Numbered from the stretch's first letter, positions 44,127-53,772 are shown. The stretch is DNA of 64,000 nucleotides from Variovorax beijingensis (GCF_007828835.1 NZ_VIVL01000002.1:806001-870000), one strand, 5' to 3'. Notes: generated from the sequence alone by a model not told the origin. Numbers and translations are program-made.

Positions 44127-45548
44127 ATGCAACGTACCGACAGCCTTGCCGCTGCCGCCGCCTATTTCGACGATGGCGGCTTCTTTGCCGACCTGCAGCG
44201 GCGCATCGCCTTTCGCACCGAGAGCGACACCGGCGCCGCCACGCCCGCGCTCGGTGCCTACCTGCGCGACGAGCTGGTGCCGCCGCTGGCCGCGCTGGGC
44301 TTCGCGTGCGAAATCGTCGAGAACCCCGTGGCCGGCGGCGGGCCCTTCCTGATCGCGCGCCGCATCGAAGACCCTGCCCTGCCCACCGTGCTGAGCTACG
44401 GCCACGGCGATGTGGTGAGCGGGCAGGACGCACAGTGGGACGAAGGCCTCGGCCCCTGGGTGCTCACCGTGCGCGGCGACCGCTGGTACGGGCGCGGCAC
44501 GGCCGACAACAAGGGCCAGCACAGCATCGCGCTCGGCGGGCTGGCCGCCGCGCTGCGCGCGCGGGGCGGGTGCCTGGGCTACAACATCACCTGGCTCATC
44601 GAGACCGGCGAAGAGGCCGCGTCGCCGGGCCTGCACGCAGTGTGCGAGCAGCAGCGCGACCGTCTGCGCGCCGACCTGTTCATCGCCAGCGATGGGCCGC
44701 GCGTGAGTGCCGAGCGGCCCACGCTGTTCCTGGGCTCGCGCGGCGCCGTCAACTTCAGCCTGCGGCTGCGCGCCCGGGCGCGGGGCTACCACTCGGGCAA
44801 CTGGGGCGGCGTGCTCGTCAATCCGGGCGCGGTGATCAGCCACGCGGTGGCCTCGCTGGTGGATGCGCGAGGGCGCATCCTGGTCGAGGCCTTGCGGCCG
44901 CCTGGAATTCCGCAGGGCGTGCGCAAGGCGCTGGCCGACATCGCCATCGGCGGCGGCGCCGACGACCCCGCGCTCGACGAAGGCTGGGGCGAGCCCGGCC
45001 TGAGCCCGGCCGAGCGGCTGGTGGCGTGGAACACCATCGAGGTACTCGCGCTCGGCGCCGGTTCGCCGCAGCGGCCCGTCAATGCGATTCCGTCCGAGGC
45101 GGTGGCGCATTGCCAGCTGCGCTTCGTGGTCGGAACGCCGTGGCGCGAACTGGCGAGCATCGTGCGCGCCCACCTCGATGCGCATGGCTTCGGCCAGGTG
45201 GAAGTGCAGGTCACGCTGGAAGGCGCGGCAACGCGGCTCGACGTGGAGAACCCCTGGGTCGACTGGGCCCGGCACTCCATCGAAGAGAGCAGCGGCCAGC
45301 GCGTCGACCTGCTGCCCAACCTCGCGGGCTCGCTGCCCAACGACGTGTTCGCCGACCTGCTGGGCCTGCCCACGCTGTGGGTGCCGCATTCCTACCCGGC
45401 CTGCGCGCAGCACGCGCCCAACGAGCACCTGCTCGCGCCGCTGGCGCGCGAAGGCCTGCAGATCATGGCTGGCCTCTACTGGGACCTGGGCGAGCCGGGG
45501 CTTGCGCCTTGGGCCGCCGGTAAGACGCTGCACGCCGCTGCCGCCTGA
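44127..45548 (+). CDS. M20 family metallopeptidase
   Basis: The 473-residue enzyme has the M20 zinc site: LSYGHGDVV (His and catalytic Asp), GRGTADNKGQHSIAL (bridging Asp), ETGEEAASPG (general base Glu and metal Glu) and a C-terminal His in QHAPNEHL. A dimerisation domain (about residues 200-320) interrupts the catalytic domain. M20 enzymes hydrolyse dipeptides or N-acyl amino acids. A Bug receptor gene follows after 21 bases, and the divergent LysR should regulate both. The ATG at 44127 gives the standard length. Confidence 0.88.
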   Translation: MQRTDSLAAAAAYFDDGGFFADLQRRIAFRTESDTGAATPALGAYLRDELVPPLAALGFACEIVENPVAGGGPFLIARRIEDPALPTVLSYGHGDVVSGQDAQWDEGLGPWVLTVRGDRWYGRGTADNKGQHSIALGGLAAALRARGGCLGYNITWLIETGEEAASPGLHAVCEQQRDRLRADLFIASDGPRVSAERPTLFLGSRGAVNFSLRLRARARGYHSGNWGGVLVNPGAVISHAVASLVDARGRILVEALRPPGIPQGVRKALADIAIGGGADDPALDEGWGEPGLSPAERLVAWNTIEVLALGAGSPQRPVNAIPSEAVAHCQLRFVVGTPWRELASIVRAHLDAHGFGQVEVQVTLEGAATRLDVENPWVDWARHSIEESSGQRVDLLPNLAGSLPNDVFADLLGLPTLWVPHSYPACAQHAPNEHLLAPLAREGLQIMAGLYWDLGEPGLAPWAAGKTLHAAAA

Positions 45549-45569
45549 TTTCTCTTCCTGGACGAACCC

Positions 45570-46559
45570 ATGAAAACTGCTCTCTTCCGTCGGCTTCGTG
45601 GCCTGCTGGTCTGCACTTCGGCGCTCGTCGCCTTCCATGCCCCCGCGCTCGCGCAAGAAAAATGGCCCGACAGGCCCGTGAAGCTGGTCGTGCCCTTTCC
45701 GCCGGGCGGCGGCACCGACATCGTCGCGCGTGCGATGGGGCAGGGCCTGTCGGAGCGGCTCGGCCAGCCCGTGGTCATCGACAACAAGCCAGGCGCCGCC
45801 ACCATCATCGGTACCGACGCGGTCGCCAAGGCTGCGCCCGACGGCTACACGCTGCTGCTCTCGGGTTCCACCAGCTACAGCGTGAACCCCGCGCTGCGCG
45901 CCAGACTGCCCTACGACCCGGTGCGCGACCTGGCGCCCATTGCCATCGTTGCGCGCACGCCGCTGGTGCTGGTGGTGGGTGCCGGCACGCCATGGCGCTC
46001 GCTGCCCGAGCTCATCGCCGCCGCCAAGGCCAAGCCGAAGAGCATCCGCTACGCCACCTTCGGTTCTGGCTCGGGCCCGTACCTCGCGGGCGAGCTGCTC
46101 GCGCTGGCCGCGGGCATCCAGCTGCAGGACATTCCGTACAAGGGCAGCAGCCAGGGTTCGATGGCGGTGATCGGCGGCGAGATCGAGGTCGGCATCGACA
46201 CCGTGGCGGCCGTCGCGCCCCATGTGCGCTCGGGCAAGCTGCGCGCCTTAGGCATCGTGGGCGCGGCGCGCTCGAGCATGCTGCCCGAGGTGCGCACGCT
46301 GGCCGAGCAGGGGCTGCCTGACGCCACGTTCGACGCCTGGTATGGCTTTGCCGCGCCGGCGCGCACGCCGGCCCCGGTGCTCGACAAGCTGGCGCGCGTG
46401 GTCGCGGCCACGATGGGCAGCGCGGCCCTGCAGGCGCAGCTGCGCGCGCAGGGCATGGAGCCCGTCGCCATCGGCGCAGCGCCGTTTCGAACCCAGATGG
46501 AAGGCGAGATTTCCCGCTACCGCGCGCTGGCGCACCGCGCAGGCATCGCGGCGGAATAA
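45570..46559 (+). CDS. Bug-family (TctC-like) periplasmic binding protein
   Basis: The 329-residue receptor has a signal peptide ending PALAQEK and the signatures [33 protein letters not shown] and [12 protein letters not shown]. It is encoded just behind the M20 peptidase, so it probably binds the amide or peptide that the enzyme hydrolyses. No membrane transporter genes are adjacent. The stop is separated by 10 bases from a convergent hydrolase gene. Confidence 0.9.
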   Translation: MKTALFRRLRGLLVCTSALVAFHAPALAQEKWPDRPVKLVVPFPPGGGTDIVARAMGQGLSERLGQPVVIDNKPGAATIIGTDAVAKAAPDGYTLLLSGSTSYSVNPALRARLPYDPVRDLAPIAIVARTPLVLVVGAGTPWRSLPELIAAAKAKPKSIRYATFGSGSGPYLAGELLALAAGIQLQDIPYKGSSQGSMAVIGGEIEVGIDTVAAVAPHVRSGKLRALGIVGAARSSMLPEVRTLAEQGLPDATFDAWYGFAAPARTPAPVLDKLARVVAATMGSAALQAQLRAQGMEPVAIGAAPFRTQMEGEISRYRALAHRAGIAAE

Positions 46560-46569
46560 AAGCGGCTCT

Positions 46570-47382
46570 TCAGGCGGGCGCGCCGAGGAAGTCGCGCAGC
46601 GCGAACAGCACTTCGTCGGGCGCCTCGCTCATCAGTGCGTGGCCGGCGTGCACCGTCACCACCTTGGCGTTGCGGGCCTTGCCCACCAACGCCCTGGTCG
46701 CGCGCGGCGGCGTCATCTGGTCGGCATCGCCGAGCAGGAACAGCACGGGGCATTGCACGGCTTCGATCGCTTTCTCGCCGTTCGCGTAGTCGTTGCAGGC
46801 CTTGAAGCCGATGTGGAACACGTTGGCGTAGCGGTTGCTCGCGAACACGCGCCGCATCAGCGCACGCGAGCTGCCGTAGAGCCAGGTGCCGGGGCCGAGC
46901 GAGGAGGGCGGGGGCGCGAGCAGCGAGTGCGAGAAGGTGTTGACCATCGCGATGGCGCGCTGCGGGTCGTTGAGCGCGCCGTCGAGCAGCGCGGGCGACA
47001 CGGCCATCGGGTAGGCAGTGCCCACCAGCGCCAGATGGGTCACCCGTTCGGGTGCACGCGAAGCGGTCTCGAGCGCGATCAGCGAGCCGAAGCTGTGGCC
47101 CACGAGCGCGGCCTTCTGCACGCCGGCCGCATCGAGCAGCGCGATCACGAACTGCGCCGCCTCTTCCACGCTGGCCGGCGGCGGGCCTTCGCTCCTGCAG
47201 TGGCCGGGCAGGTCGACCGCGAGCACGTTCCAGCCGTGGTTGGCGAACCAGCGGCTCTGCAGGATCCACACGCTATGGTCGTTGAGCACGCCATGGATGA
47301 AGACGACCGTGGGCTTTACCGCATCGAAGGGCTTGCCGCCGGTGTAGCAATATGTGGTGTGGCCGTTGACGGTGTAGTTCAT
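46570..47382 (-). CDS. Alpha/beta hydrolase
   Basis: The 270-residue protein has an alpha/beta hydrolase fold with HGVLNDHSVW as the oxyanion region, the nucleophile elbow LVGHSFGSLIA, an acid in GDADQM and the final His in HAGHAL. The substrate is unknown. It begins one base after the O-acetylhomoserine sulfhydrylase stop and is probably co-transcribed with it; a GTG at 47391 would be an alternative start overlapping that stop. Confidence 0.85.
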   Translation of the reverse strand: MNYTVNGHTTYCYTGGKPFDAVKPTVVFIHGVLNDHSVWILQSRWFANHGWNVLAVDLPGHCRSEGPPPASVEEAAQFVIALLDAAGVQKAALVGHSFGSLIALETASRAPERVTHLALVGTAYPMAVSPALLDGALNDPQRAIAMVNTFSHSLLAPPPSSLGPGTWLYGSSRALMRRVFASNRYANVFHIGFKACNDYANGEKAIEAVQCPVLFLLGDADQMTPPRATRALVGKARNAKVVTVHAGHALMSEAPDEVLFALRDFLGAPA

Positions 47383-47383
47383 G

Positions 47384-48694
47384 TCAGGCACCCGCCTTTT
47401 CCGCGGCCTTCAGGGCGCGCTTCAGGTCGTCGATCAGGTCGGCGGGGTCTTCCAGGCCGATGGACAGGCGGATCGTGCCCTGCGAGATGCCCGCGCCCGC
47501 CAGCGCCTCGTCGGTCATGCGGAAGTGCGTGGTGCTCGCGGGATGGATCACCAGGCTGCGGCAGTCGCCCACATTGGCCAGGTGGCTGAAGAGCTTGAGC
47601 GCCTCGATGAAGGCCTTGCCCTGCGCGCGGCTGCCCTTGATGTCGAAGCTGAACACCGCGCCTGCGCCGCGCGCGCCATGGCGCAGCAGCTTCTGCGCGA
47701 GCACGTGGCTCGGGTGCGATTCGATCAGCGGATGTCCCACGCGCGACACGAACGGGTGCGTGGACAGGAACTCGACCACCTTCTGCGTGTTGTCGATGTG
47801 CCGCTCCATGCGCAGCGGCAGCGTCTCGATCCCTTGGAGGATCAGCCACGCCGTGTGCGGGCTCATCGAGGCGCCGAAGTCGCGCAGGCCCTCGCGCCGG
47901 GCGCGCAGCAGGAACGCGCCGACCGTGCTTTCCTCGCTGAAGACCATGTTGTGAAAGCCGTCATAGGCCTGCGTGAGTTCGGCGAACTTGCCCGATTTCT
48001 CCCAGTCGAAGCTGCCGCCGTCGACCACCACGCCGCCAATCACCGTGCCATGGCCCGAAAGGAACTTGGTGGCCGAGTGGTAGACCAGGTCGGCTCCCCA
48101 GTCGAAGGGCTTGATCAGGTAGGGCGAGGTGAGCGTGGAGTCGACCAGCAGCGGCACGCCGGCTGCATGGGCAATGTCGCTCACGGCCGGGATGTCGAGC
48201 ACGTCCAGGCCCGGGTTGCCCACGGTTTCGCCGAACAGGAGCTTGGTTTCGGGCCGGATCGCGGCGCGCCAGCCGTCCAGGTCGCCGGGCTTCACGAAGG
48301 TGGTCTCGATGCCGAAGCGCCGCATCGTGTAGTGCAGCAGGTTCTGCGAGCCGCCGTAGAGCGCGGTGCTCGCCACGATGTGGGAGCCCGCGCCCATGAG
48401 CGTGGCCACCGACAGGTGCAGCGCCGCCTGGCCGCTGGCGGTGGCAATAGCGCCGATGCCGCCTTCGAGCGCCGAGACGCGCTGTTCGAGCACCGCGTTG
48501 GTCGGGTTGCTGATGCGCGAGTAGACATGGCCCGCGCGCTCCAGGTTGAAGAGCGCCGCCGCATGGTCGCTCGACTCGAAGACGAAGGAGGTGGTGAGGT
48601 GGATCGGCACCGCCCGCGCGCCGGTGGCGGGGTCGGGCGCGGCGCCGGCATGCAGCGCCAGGGTGTCGAAGCCGGGGTCGGAATAGCCGGGCAT
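47384..48694 (-). CDS. metY: O-acetylhomoserine aminocarboxypropyltransferase
   Basis: The PLP enzyme makes homocysteine from O-acetylhomoserine and sulfide. The 436-residue protein carries the Cys/Met-metabolism motifs GHVYSRISNPTNAVLEQRVSALE, the Schiff-base Lys in DLVYHSATKFLSGHG and the long C-terminal HPASTTHFRM motif typical of MetY. The length fits MetY rather than the shorter MetB/MetZ. An alpha/beta hydrolase gene follows with a one-base gap. The control region lies upstream at 48695-48837, divergent from the CBS gene. Confidence 0.92.
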   Translation of the reverse strand: MPGYSDPGFDTLALHAGAAPDPATGARAVPIHLTTSFVFESSDHAAALFNLERAGHVYSRISNPTNAVLEQRVSALEGGIGAIATASGQAALHLSVATLMGAGSHIVASTALYGGSQNLLHYTMRRFGIETTFVKPGDLDGWRAAIRPETKLLFGETVGNPGLDVLDIPAVSDIAHAAGVPLLVDSTLTSPYLIKPFDWGADLVYHSATKFLSGHGTVIGGVVVDGGSFDWEKSGKFAELTQAYDGFHNMVFSEESTVGAFLLRARREGLRDFGASMSPHTAWLILQGIETLPLRMERHIDNTQKVVEFLSTHPFVSRVGHPLIESHPSHVLAQKLLRHGARGAGAVFSFDIKGSRAQGKAFIEALKLFSHLANVGDCRSLVIHPASTTHFRMTDEALAGAGISQGTIRLSIGLEDPADLIDDLKRALKAAEKAGA

Positions 48695-48837
48695 GGGAGC
48701 CTTTCTGGGTTCGTTCGCAATGCCCCGTTACGTCTGCTAATCATGCGAGCGCAACATGGGCGTGGGAGTCGGCGCCGATTGTGGGCTATATTCAAATCGG
48801 CACCGCCGCCGAGAACGATTTCCGAGAGGAGCACACG

Positions 48838-49278
48838 ATGAAAGTCAGCGACATCCTTCGCGTCAAGGGCAACACGCTCTTCACCATCACGCCCGACGAC
48901 CTGCTGGCCGAAGCCGTCAACACCATGGCGGAAAAGGACATCGGCTCCCTGGTGGTCATGGAACACGGCGACCTGGTCGGCATGCTCACCTTCAGGGAAG
49001 TGATCCTGGCCATCGTCGACAACGGCGGCCAGGTGGGCGGCACGCTGGTGCGCAAGGCCATGGACGACGCGCCCGTGACCTGCACGCTCGAAACCGATCT
49101 CGACGAAATCCGCCGCATCATGCTGGAGCGCCATGCGCGCTACATGCCCGTGATGGACAAGCGCATGCTGATGGGCGTGATCAGCTTCTACGACGTGGCC
49201 AAGGCGGTGGTGGACAGCCAGAACTTCGAGAACAAGATGCTCAAGGCTTATATCCGCGACTGGCCCGAAGAGCAGTAA
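48838..49278 (+). CDS. CBS domain-containing protein
   Basis: This 146-residue protein is a single Bateman module of two CBS domains (about residues 1-62 and 72-136), for example DIGSLVVMEHGDLVGMLTFREV and YMPVMDKRMLMGVISFYDVAKAVV. Stand-alone CBS proteins sense adenine nucleotides or bind other enzymes. The ATG at 48838 follows GAGAGGAG; an earlier frame from 48781 lacks this. It is divergent from metY, and its partner is unknown. Confidence 0.88.
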   Translation: MKVSDILRVKGNTLFTITPDDLLAEAVNTMAEKDIGSLVVMEHGDLVGMLTFREVILAIVDNGGQVGGTLVRKAMDDAPVTCTLETDLDEIRRIMLERHARYMPVMDKRMLMGVISFYDVAKAVVDSQNFENKMLKAYIRDWPEEQ

Positions 49279-49310
49279 CCAGCCACGCGCCGGCTCTGGC
49301 CGGCTGGCTT
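49279..49310. terminator. Possible bidirectional terminator
   Basis: AGCC-N4-GCCGGC-TCTG-GCCGGC-T-GGCT forms an imperfect GC-rich hairpin between the convergent CBS and bug genes, with only a weak TTATT tail. It may serve both strands. Confidence 0.4.
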
Positions 49311-50301
49311 ATTCCTTGATGTTGGCCGACTGCACGATCTTCTGATTGCGGGCGTATTCGGCCTGGACGAACTGGCCGAACTGCTCCGGCGTGCCGCTGC
49401 CGGGCAGGGCGCCCTGCTCATTGAGCTTGGCACGCACCTGCTCCTCGGCCAGCACGGCGTTCAATTCCTGGTTGAGGCGCGCCACGATGGCGGGCGGAGT
49501 CCGGGCGGGGGCGAAGATGCCGGTCCAGCTCACCATGTCGTAGCCCTTGAGCCCGGGCATCTCGTTGAAGGTGGGCACCTCGGGCAGCGCGGCGAGGCGC
49601 TGGCTGCCGGTGATGCCGAGCGCCTTCAGGCGGCCGCCGTTCACGTGCGGAATGGCGCTGGTGCTGACCAGCATCGCCAGGTCGACCTGGTTGCCGATCA
49701 CGTCCGTGGCAATCTGGGCGCCGCCGCGGTAGGGCACATGGGTCACGAAGATGCCGCTCTTCTGCTTGAGCAGCTCCATCGCCAGCTGCAGCACCGTGCC
49801 CACGCCCGAGGTGGCGTAGTTGTAGGCGCCGGGCTTGGCCTTGGCGAGCTTCACGAAGTCGGCATAGGTCCGGGCCTCGAGGCCGGGCCGCGCCACCAGC
49901 ACCATCGGCGCGGTGTTGAGCATGCCGACCGGCGCCAGGTCCTTGAGCGGATCGAACTTGAACGCCGAGGGGTTGACCAGCCGCCCGATGGCGATCGCGC
50001 TGTCGGGCCCGACCACCAGCGTGTAGCCGTCGGGTGCTGCGTTGACGGCCTTGGCCACGCCGATGGCGCCGCCTGCGCCGCTCACGTTCTCGATGACGAC
50101 CGACTGCTTCAGCCGCTCGCCCAGCCGCGTGGCGACGAGGCGCGCGTTGACGTCCACGCTGCCGCCCGCGGTGTAGGGAACGATCAGCGTGACGGGCCTG
50201 GCGGCGGGCCATGCGCCCTGTGCGAGCGCCGCGGCGGGCAGCACCGAGCAGAGGGTGGCGGCAAGAAGAAGGCGGCGAGGGTTGTTCATGGCGTGGTTCA
50301 T
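49309..50301 (-). CDS. Bug-family (TctC-like) periplasmic binding protein
   Basis: The 330-residue receptor starts MNHAMNNPRRLLLAATLCSVLPAAALAQ, a signal peptide, and has the signatures WPAARPVTLIVPYTAGGSVD, VVIENVSGAGGAIG and [11 protein letters not shown]. Its ATG at 50301 overlaps the stop of the adenosine-deaminase-like gene (ATGA), so the two are translationally coupled. The likely ligand is a nucleoside-related or other compound that the deaminase handles. No transporter membrane subunits are near. Confidence 0.9.
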   Translation of the reverse strand: MNHAMNNPRRLLLAATLCSVLPAAALAQGAWPAARPVTLIVPYTAGGSVDVNARLVATRLGERLKQSVVIENVSGAGGAIGVAKAVNAAPDGYTLVVGPDSAIAIGRLVNPSAFKFDPLKDLAPVGMLNTAPMVLVARPGLEARTYADFVKLAKAKPGAYNYATSGVGTVLQLAMELLKQKSGIFVTHVPYRGGAQIATDVIGNQVDLAMLVSTSAIPHVNGGRLKALGITGSQRLAALPEVPTFNEMPGLKGYDMVSWTGIFAPARTPPAIVARLNQELNAVLAEEQVRAKLNEQGALPGSGTPEQFGQFVQAEYARNQKIVQSANIKE

Positions 50302-51392
50302 TGCGGGTGGGCGGGATGCTGCGGCGCTTGCGCAAGGCCGGCGCGCAGCGTGTCGAACTCGCGGCTCCATTGCGTGCGCCAGGCGCGGCGCTGGGTGTCG
50401 TCGATCCATGCGCCGTCGAGCCCGTTGTGCATGAAGCCGCGCAGCTCGTCCAGCCCGAAGCCGAAGTCGCGCGCCATCATCAGCCAGGCCTCGGTGGGCG
50501 TGACCTTGTGCAGCGTCGGGTCGTCGGTATTGGGATGGATGCGCAGGCCCAGGCCGGGCATGCGGCGGATGGGATGGTCGAGCGCCCAGCGTTCCGGCGG
50601 CAGCGTGCGCAGGTAGTAGGAGTTGGTGGGCACCACGGTGAAGATGACGCCGCGCTCGGCGCACTGGCGCGCGAAGTCGGGCTGGTCGACCACCGTGTAG
50701 CCGTGGTCGATGCGGTCCACCTGCAGCACCTCGAGCGCGGTGCGCACGTTGGTCCACGGCATGCCGAACTCGCCCGCATGCGCGGTGGCCTTGAGTCCGG
50801 CGCGCCGCGCCTCGGCGTAGGCCTGGGCGAAGAGTTCGGGCGGCCGGTCGACTTCGCGGTAGTCGATGCCGATGCCGATCACCTCGTCGCAGCGGTGCAC
50901 CTTGACCCACGCCACCATTTCCACGGCGGCCTCGGGGCTGGCCTCGCGGTCGATGGCGGCGATGAGCCGGCCGGTGATGCCGAACTCCTGCTGCGCGTCA
51001 TGGATCGCGCGCACGATCGCGCCCTGCGCCATCGGGTAGGCAATGCCGGAGCCGTGCACCGTGCCGGTCGGGTTCCAGAAGAATTCGGCGTAGCGCACGT
51101 TGTGGGCCGCCGCGTCCTCGAGGTATTCGCGCGTCAGCTGGTAGAGGTCGCCGGGGCTGCGCACCAGCTGCGCGTCGAGCGCGCGCAGCACGCGCAGCAC
51201 GCCGACCGGCTTTTCTCCGCGCGTGTAGAAGCCTTCGATCTCCTCGGCCGCGAGCGGCGAGCCGGCGCGGTGGTTGAGCTGCTTGAAAGTCTCATGGCGC
51301 ACCGTGCCGAACAGGTGGCAGTGCAGCTCCACCTTGGGAATCGCATGCAGCATGGATTCCAGCGTGAGCGGCGGCGAGGCGGGGCTGGTCAT
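50298..51392 (-). CDS. Adenosine deaminase family protein
   Basis: This 364-residue amidohydrolase-fold enzyme has metal ligands in VELHCHLFG, the general base region ATAHAGEFG, RIDHGYTVV and the end NTDDPTLHK. The region after RIDHG reads FTVVPTNSYYL where adenosine deaminases have ECPxSN, so the nucleobase pocket differs and the substrate may not be adenosine. It is the first gene of a unit with a coupled Bug receptor, divergent from a LysR gene. The ATG at 51392 has only a weak ribosome site. Confidence 0.85.
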   Translation of the reverse strand: MTSPASPPLTLESMLHAIPKVELHCHLFGTVRHETFKQLNHRAGSPLAAEEIEGFYTRGEKPVGVLRVLRALDAQLVRSPGDLYQLTREYLEDAAAHNVRYAEFFWNPTGTVHGSGIAYPMAQGAIVRAIHDAQQEFGITGRLIAAIDREASPEAAVEMVAWVKVHRCDEVIGIGIDYREVDRPPELFAQAYAEARRAGLKATAHAGEFGMPWTNVRTALEVLQVDRIDHGYTVVDQPDFARQCAERGVIFTVVPTNSYYLRTLPPERWALDHPIRRMPGLGLRIHPNTDDPTLHKVTPTEAWLMMARDFGFGLDELRGFMHNGLDGAWIDDTQRRAWRTQWSREFDTLRAGLAQAPQHPAHPQ

Positions 51393-51448
51393 GTCGGCCA
51401 GTCTAGGGAAGGTCAGCTCATAAACAAAATTTTGAATTTCTATAATTT

Positions 51449-51461
51449 GATTCATTGAATC
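51449..51461. promoter_or_regulatory. Candidate LysR operator
   Basis: GATTCATTGAATC is a perfect 13-base palindrome in the unusually AT-rich 84-base region between the divergent deaminase and lysR genes. A second AT-rich inverted patch, AAAATTTT, precedes it at 51427-51434. Confidence 0.55.
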
Positions 51462-51476
51462 GATAACAGGAACGCC

Positions 51477-52433
51477 ATGGCCTCCTTGCCGCTCCGGGCG
51501 CTCACCCTGCGCCAGCTCCAGTTCTTCTCGGTGCTGGTGGAAGAAGGGCATTTCGGCCGCGCGGCGCGCCGGCTGGCCATCACCCAGCCGGCGCTGAGCA
51601 ACGCGATCAAGCAGATGGAGAAACTGCTCGGCGCCGAACTGCTGACCCGTTCCACCCACCGCCTCGAACTCACCCCGGTGGGCGCCGAGGTGCTGGCGCG
51701 CACCGATTTCCTGGTCAACACCTTCGAGGTAGCGCTGCGAGACATCGAAAGCACGGTGCAGCGCGGGCGGGCCTTCGTGCGCGTGGGCGTGATCCCCTCG
51801 GCCAGCGCGCGCGTGACGGCCGCGGCCAGCGAGTTTCTGCAAGCCGGGCAGCGCGAGGTCGAGATCGCCTGGCGCGATGCGCCTTCGACCACCTTGCTGG
51901 CCGAACTGCGCAGCGGGCAGCTCGACATGGCGGTGGCCGCCATCACCGAGCCGCCGGGCGGGCTGGCCTGCGTCGACCTGTTCCGCGACCCGCTGGTGCT
52001 GGTGGTGCGCCGCGACCATGCGCTGGCCACGGCCGCGGACGCGAGCTGGGAGGCCATCGGCCGCGAGCGGCTGGTGCTGTTCGAGAGCGGCAGCATGCCG
52101 GCGCTCGGCAACCCGGCGCGCGCGCAGTTCGAGCAAGGCCCCGAGCCCTACCGCGTGAGCTATTCCGAAACGCTCTATGCGCTTGTGCGCAGCGGCCAGG
52201 CGCTGGGCTTGATGCCGCGGCTCTACACCTCGTCGCTGCGCGACCCTGAACTGGTGGTGCTGCCGCTCTCGAAGCCGCGCGTCGAGCGCCGCGTGGTGCT
52301 GGCCTACCTGCCGGGGCCGATCCGCAACGTGGCGGCGCAGGAACTGATCGCGTTCCTGCGCGAGCGGCTGCCGCAGGCAGGCGAAGCGACAGTGCGGCGC
52401 GTGGCGACGAAAGGGAAGCGCAGCCGGCGCTGA
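51477..52433 (+). CDS. LysR-family transcriptional regulator
   Basis: This 318-residue regulator has the helix-turn-helix LTLRQLQFFSVLVEEGHFGRAARRL and ITQPALSNAIKQMEKLLGAELL at residues 9-55 and a C-terminal effector domain. A basic tail (KGKRSRR) ends the protein. It is divergent from the deaminase-Bug operon and is the obvious candidate regulator of it. The ATG at 51477 follows ACAGGAA. It is convergent with the PHA depolymerase gene. Confidence 0.9.
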   Translation: MASLPLRALTLRQLQFFSVLVEEGHFGRAARRLAITQPALSNAIKQMEKLLGAELLTRSTHRLELTPVGAEVLARTDFLVNTFEVALRDIESTVQRGRAFVRVGVIPSASARVTAAASEFLQAGQREVEIAWRDAPSTTLLAELRSGQLDMAVAAITEPPGGLACVDLFRDPLVLVVRRDHALATAADASWEAIGRERLVLFESGSMPALGNPARAQFEQGPEPYRVSYSETLYALVRSGQALGLMPRLYTSSLRDPELVVLPLSKPRVERRVVLAYLPGPIRNVAAQELIAFLRERLPQAGEATVRRVATKGKRSRR

Positions 52434-52456
52434 AGGCGGGCATTCGCCCCGAAGGC

Positions 52457-53674
52457 TCAGTGCAGCTCGGCCGCGGCGTGGATGGTCTCGCGCACGCGCG
52501 GATAGATCTGCGCGTTCCACTTGCTGCCACTGAAAACGCCATAGTGGCCCACACCGGCCTGCAGGTGATGCACCTTGAGGTACGGTCGGATGCCGGTGCA
52601 GAGGTCTTGCGCCGCCACCGTCTGGCCGACCGAGCAGATGTCGTCGCGCTCGCCTTCCACCGTGAGCAGCGCGGTGCGGCGGATGGCCGCCGGGTTCACC
52701 GTGCGCTCGCCCACGGTGAGTACGCCGCGCGGCAGGTCGTAGGTCTGGAACACGCGTTCCACGGTCTCCAGGTAGAACTCGGCCGGCAGGTCGTTCACCG
52801 CCAGGTACTCGTCGTAGAAGCTGCCGATGGTGCGCGCCTTCTCGACCTCGCCCTCGACCAGGTGGCGGAGCATGTCCTGGAACTGCTTCCTGTGGCGCTC
52901 GGGGTTCATGCTCATGAAGGCCGAGAGCTGCAGGAATCCCGGGTACACGCGCCGCATCATGCCGGCATGCGGCCAGGGCACGTGGCTGATGAGGTTGCGG
53001 CGGAACCACTCGATCGGCTTGCTGGTGGCAAGCGCATTCACGCCCGTCGGGTTGACCCGGCAATCGACCGGGCCGGCCATCAGCGTGAGGCTGCGTGGCG
53101 TGGCGGGGTTGTCGTCCTCGGCCATCAGCGCGGTGGCGGCCAGTGCGGACACGCAGGGCTGGCAGACCGCGACCATGTGCACGCCCGGGCCCACGGCTTC
53201 CAGGAAGCGCATGAGTTGCAGCGTGTAGTCGTCCAGGCCGAAGCCGCCATGCCAGAGCGGCACGTCGCGCGCGTTGTGCCAGTCGGTCAGGTACACGTCG
53301 TGGTCGCGCAGCAGGGTGCGCACGGTTTCGCGCAGCAGCGTCGCGAAATGGCCCGACAGTGGTGCGACCAGCAGCACGGGCGGGTGCACGGCCTGCGTGT
53401 CCTTGCGGAAATGCAGCAGCGTGCCGAAGGGCGAGACCAGCGTTTTCTCTTCGTGCACCGCGGTTTCCGCGCCATCGACCGGCACGCTGGCAATGCCGTA
53501 GTCGGGGCGCGAATGGGTCAGCCGCATGCGCGAAAACACTTCGAACTGCGCGGCCATGCGCCGCAACATGGTGCGTTCGGTGCCGTCCTTCCAGAGGGCC
53601 CGGGCGAGGTACTGGGCTGCGAGCCGGGAGGGCGAAAGCAGATCGGCTTGGTTCTGGTAGGCCCGGTACAACAT
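52457..53674 (-). CDS. phaZ: Intracellular polyhydroxyalkanoate depolymerase
   Basis: The 405-residue enzyme degrades stored PHB granules. Its length and the blocks MLYRAYQNQADLLSP, VLLVAPLSGHFATLLRETVR, YLTDWHNARDVPLWHGGF and VERVFQTYDLPRG are those of the Ralstonia PhaZa1 family. The nucleophile is Cys in VAVCQPCVSAL in place of the Ser of lipases. The acid and His are in EGERDDIC and VGHYGVFSG. No signal peptide is present, consistent with a cytoplasmic granule-bound enzyme. Confidence 0.93.
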   Translation of the reverse strand: MLYRAYQNQADLLSPSRLAAQYLARALWKDGTERTMLRRMAAQFEVFSRMRLTHSRPDYGIASVPVDGAETAVHEEKTLVSPFGTLLHFRKDTQAVHPPVLLVAPLSGHFATLLRETVRTLLRDHDVYLTDWHNARDVPLWHGGFGLDDYTLQLMRFLEAVGPGVHMVAVCQPCVSALAATALMAEDDNPATPRSLTLMAGPVDCRVNPTGVNALATSKPIEWFRRNLISHVPWPHAGMMRRVYPGFLQLSAFMSMNPERHRKQFQDMLRHLVEGEVEKARTIGSFYDEYLAVNDLPAEFYLETVERVFQTYDLPRGVLTVGERTVNPAAIRRTALLTVEGERDDICSVGQTVAAQDLCTGIRPYLKVHHLQAGVGHYGVFSGSKWNAQIYPRVRETIHAAAELH

Positions 53675-53772
53675 GAAAGTAGTACAGGCAAGTTGCGGGC
53701 CAAGCGGTGGCACAGGCCTTGCACGCCCCATGGAGCCAACCGGCAGCAGGCAGCCCGTCAAGGAGATCCACG

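Noticed and set aside
43077..46223. A LysR protein extended to over 1000 residues.
   Set aside because: The extension is antisense to the M20 and Bug genes. The real start at 44015 gives a normal LysR length.
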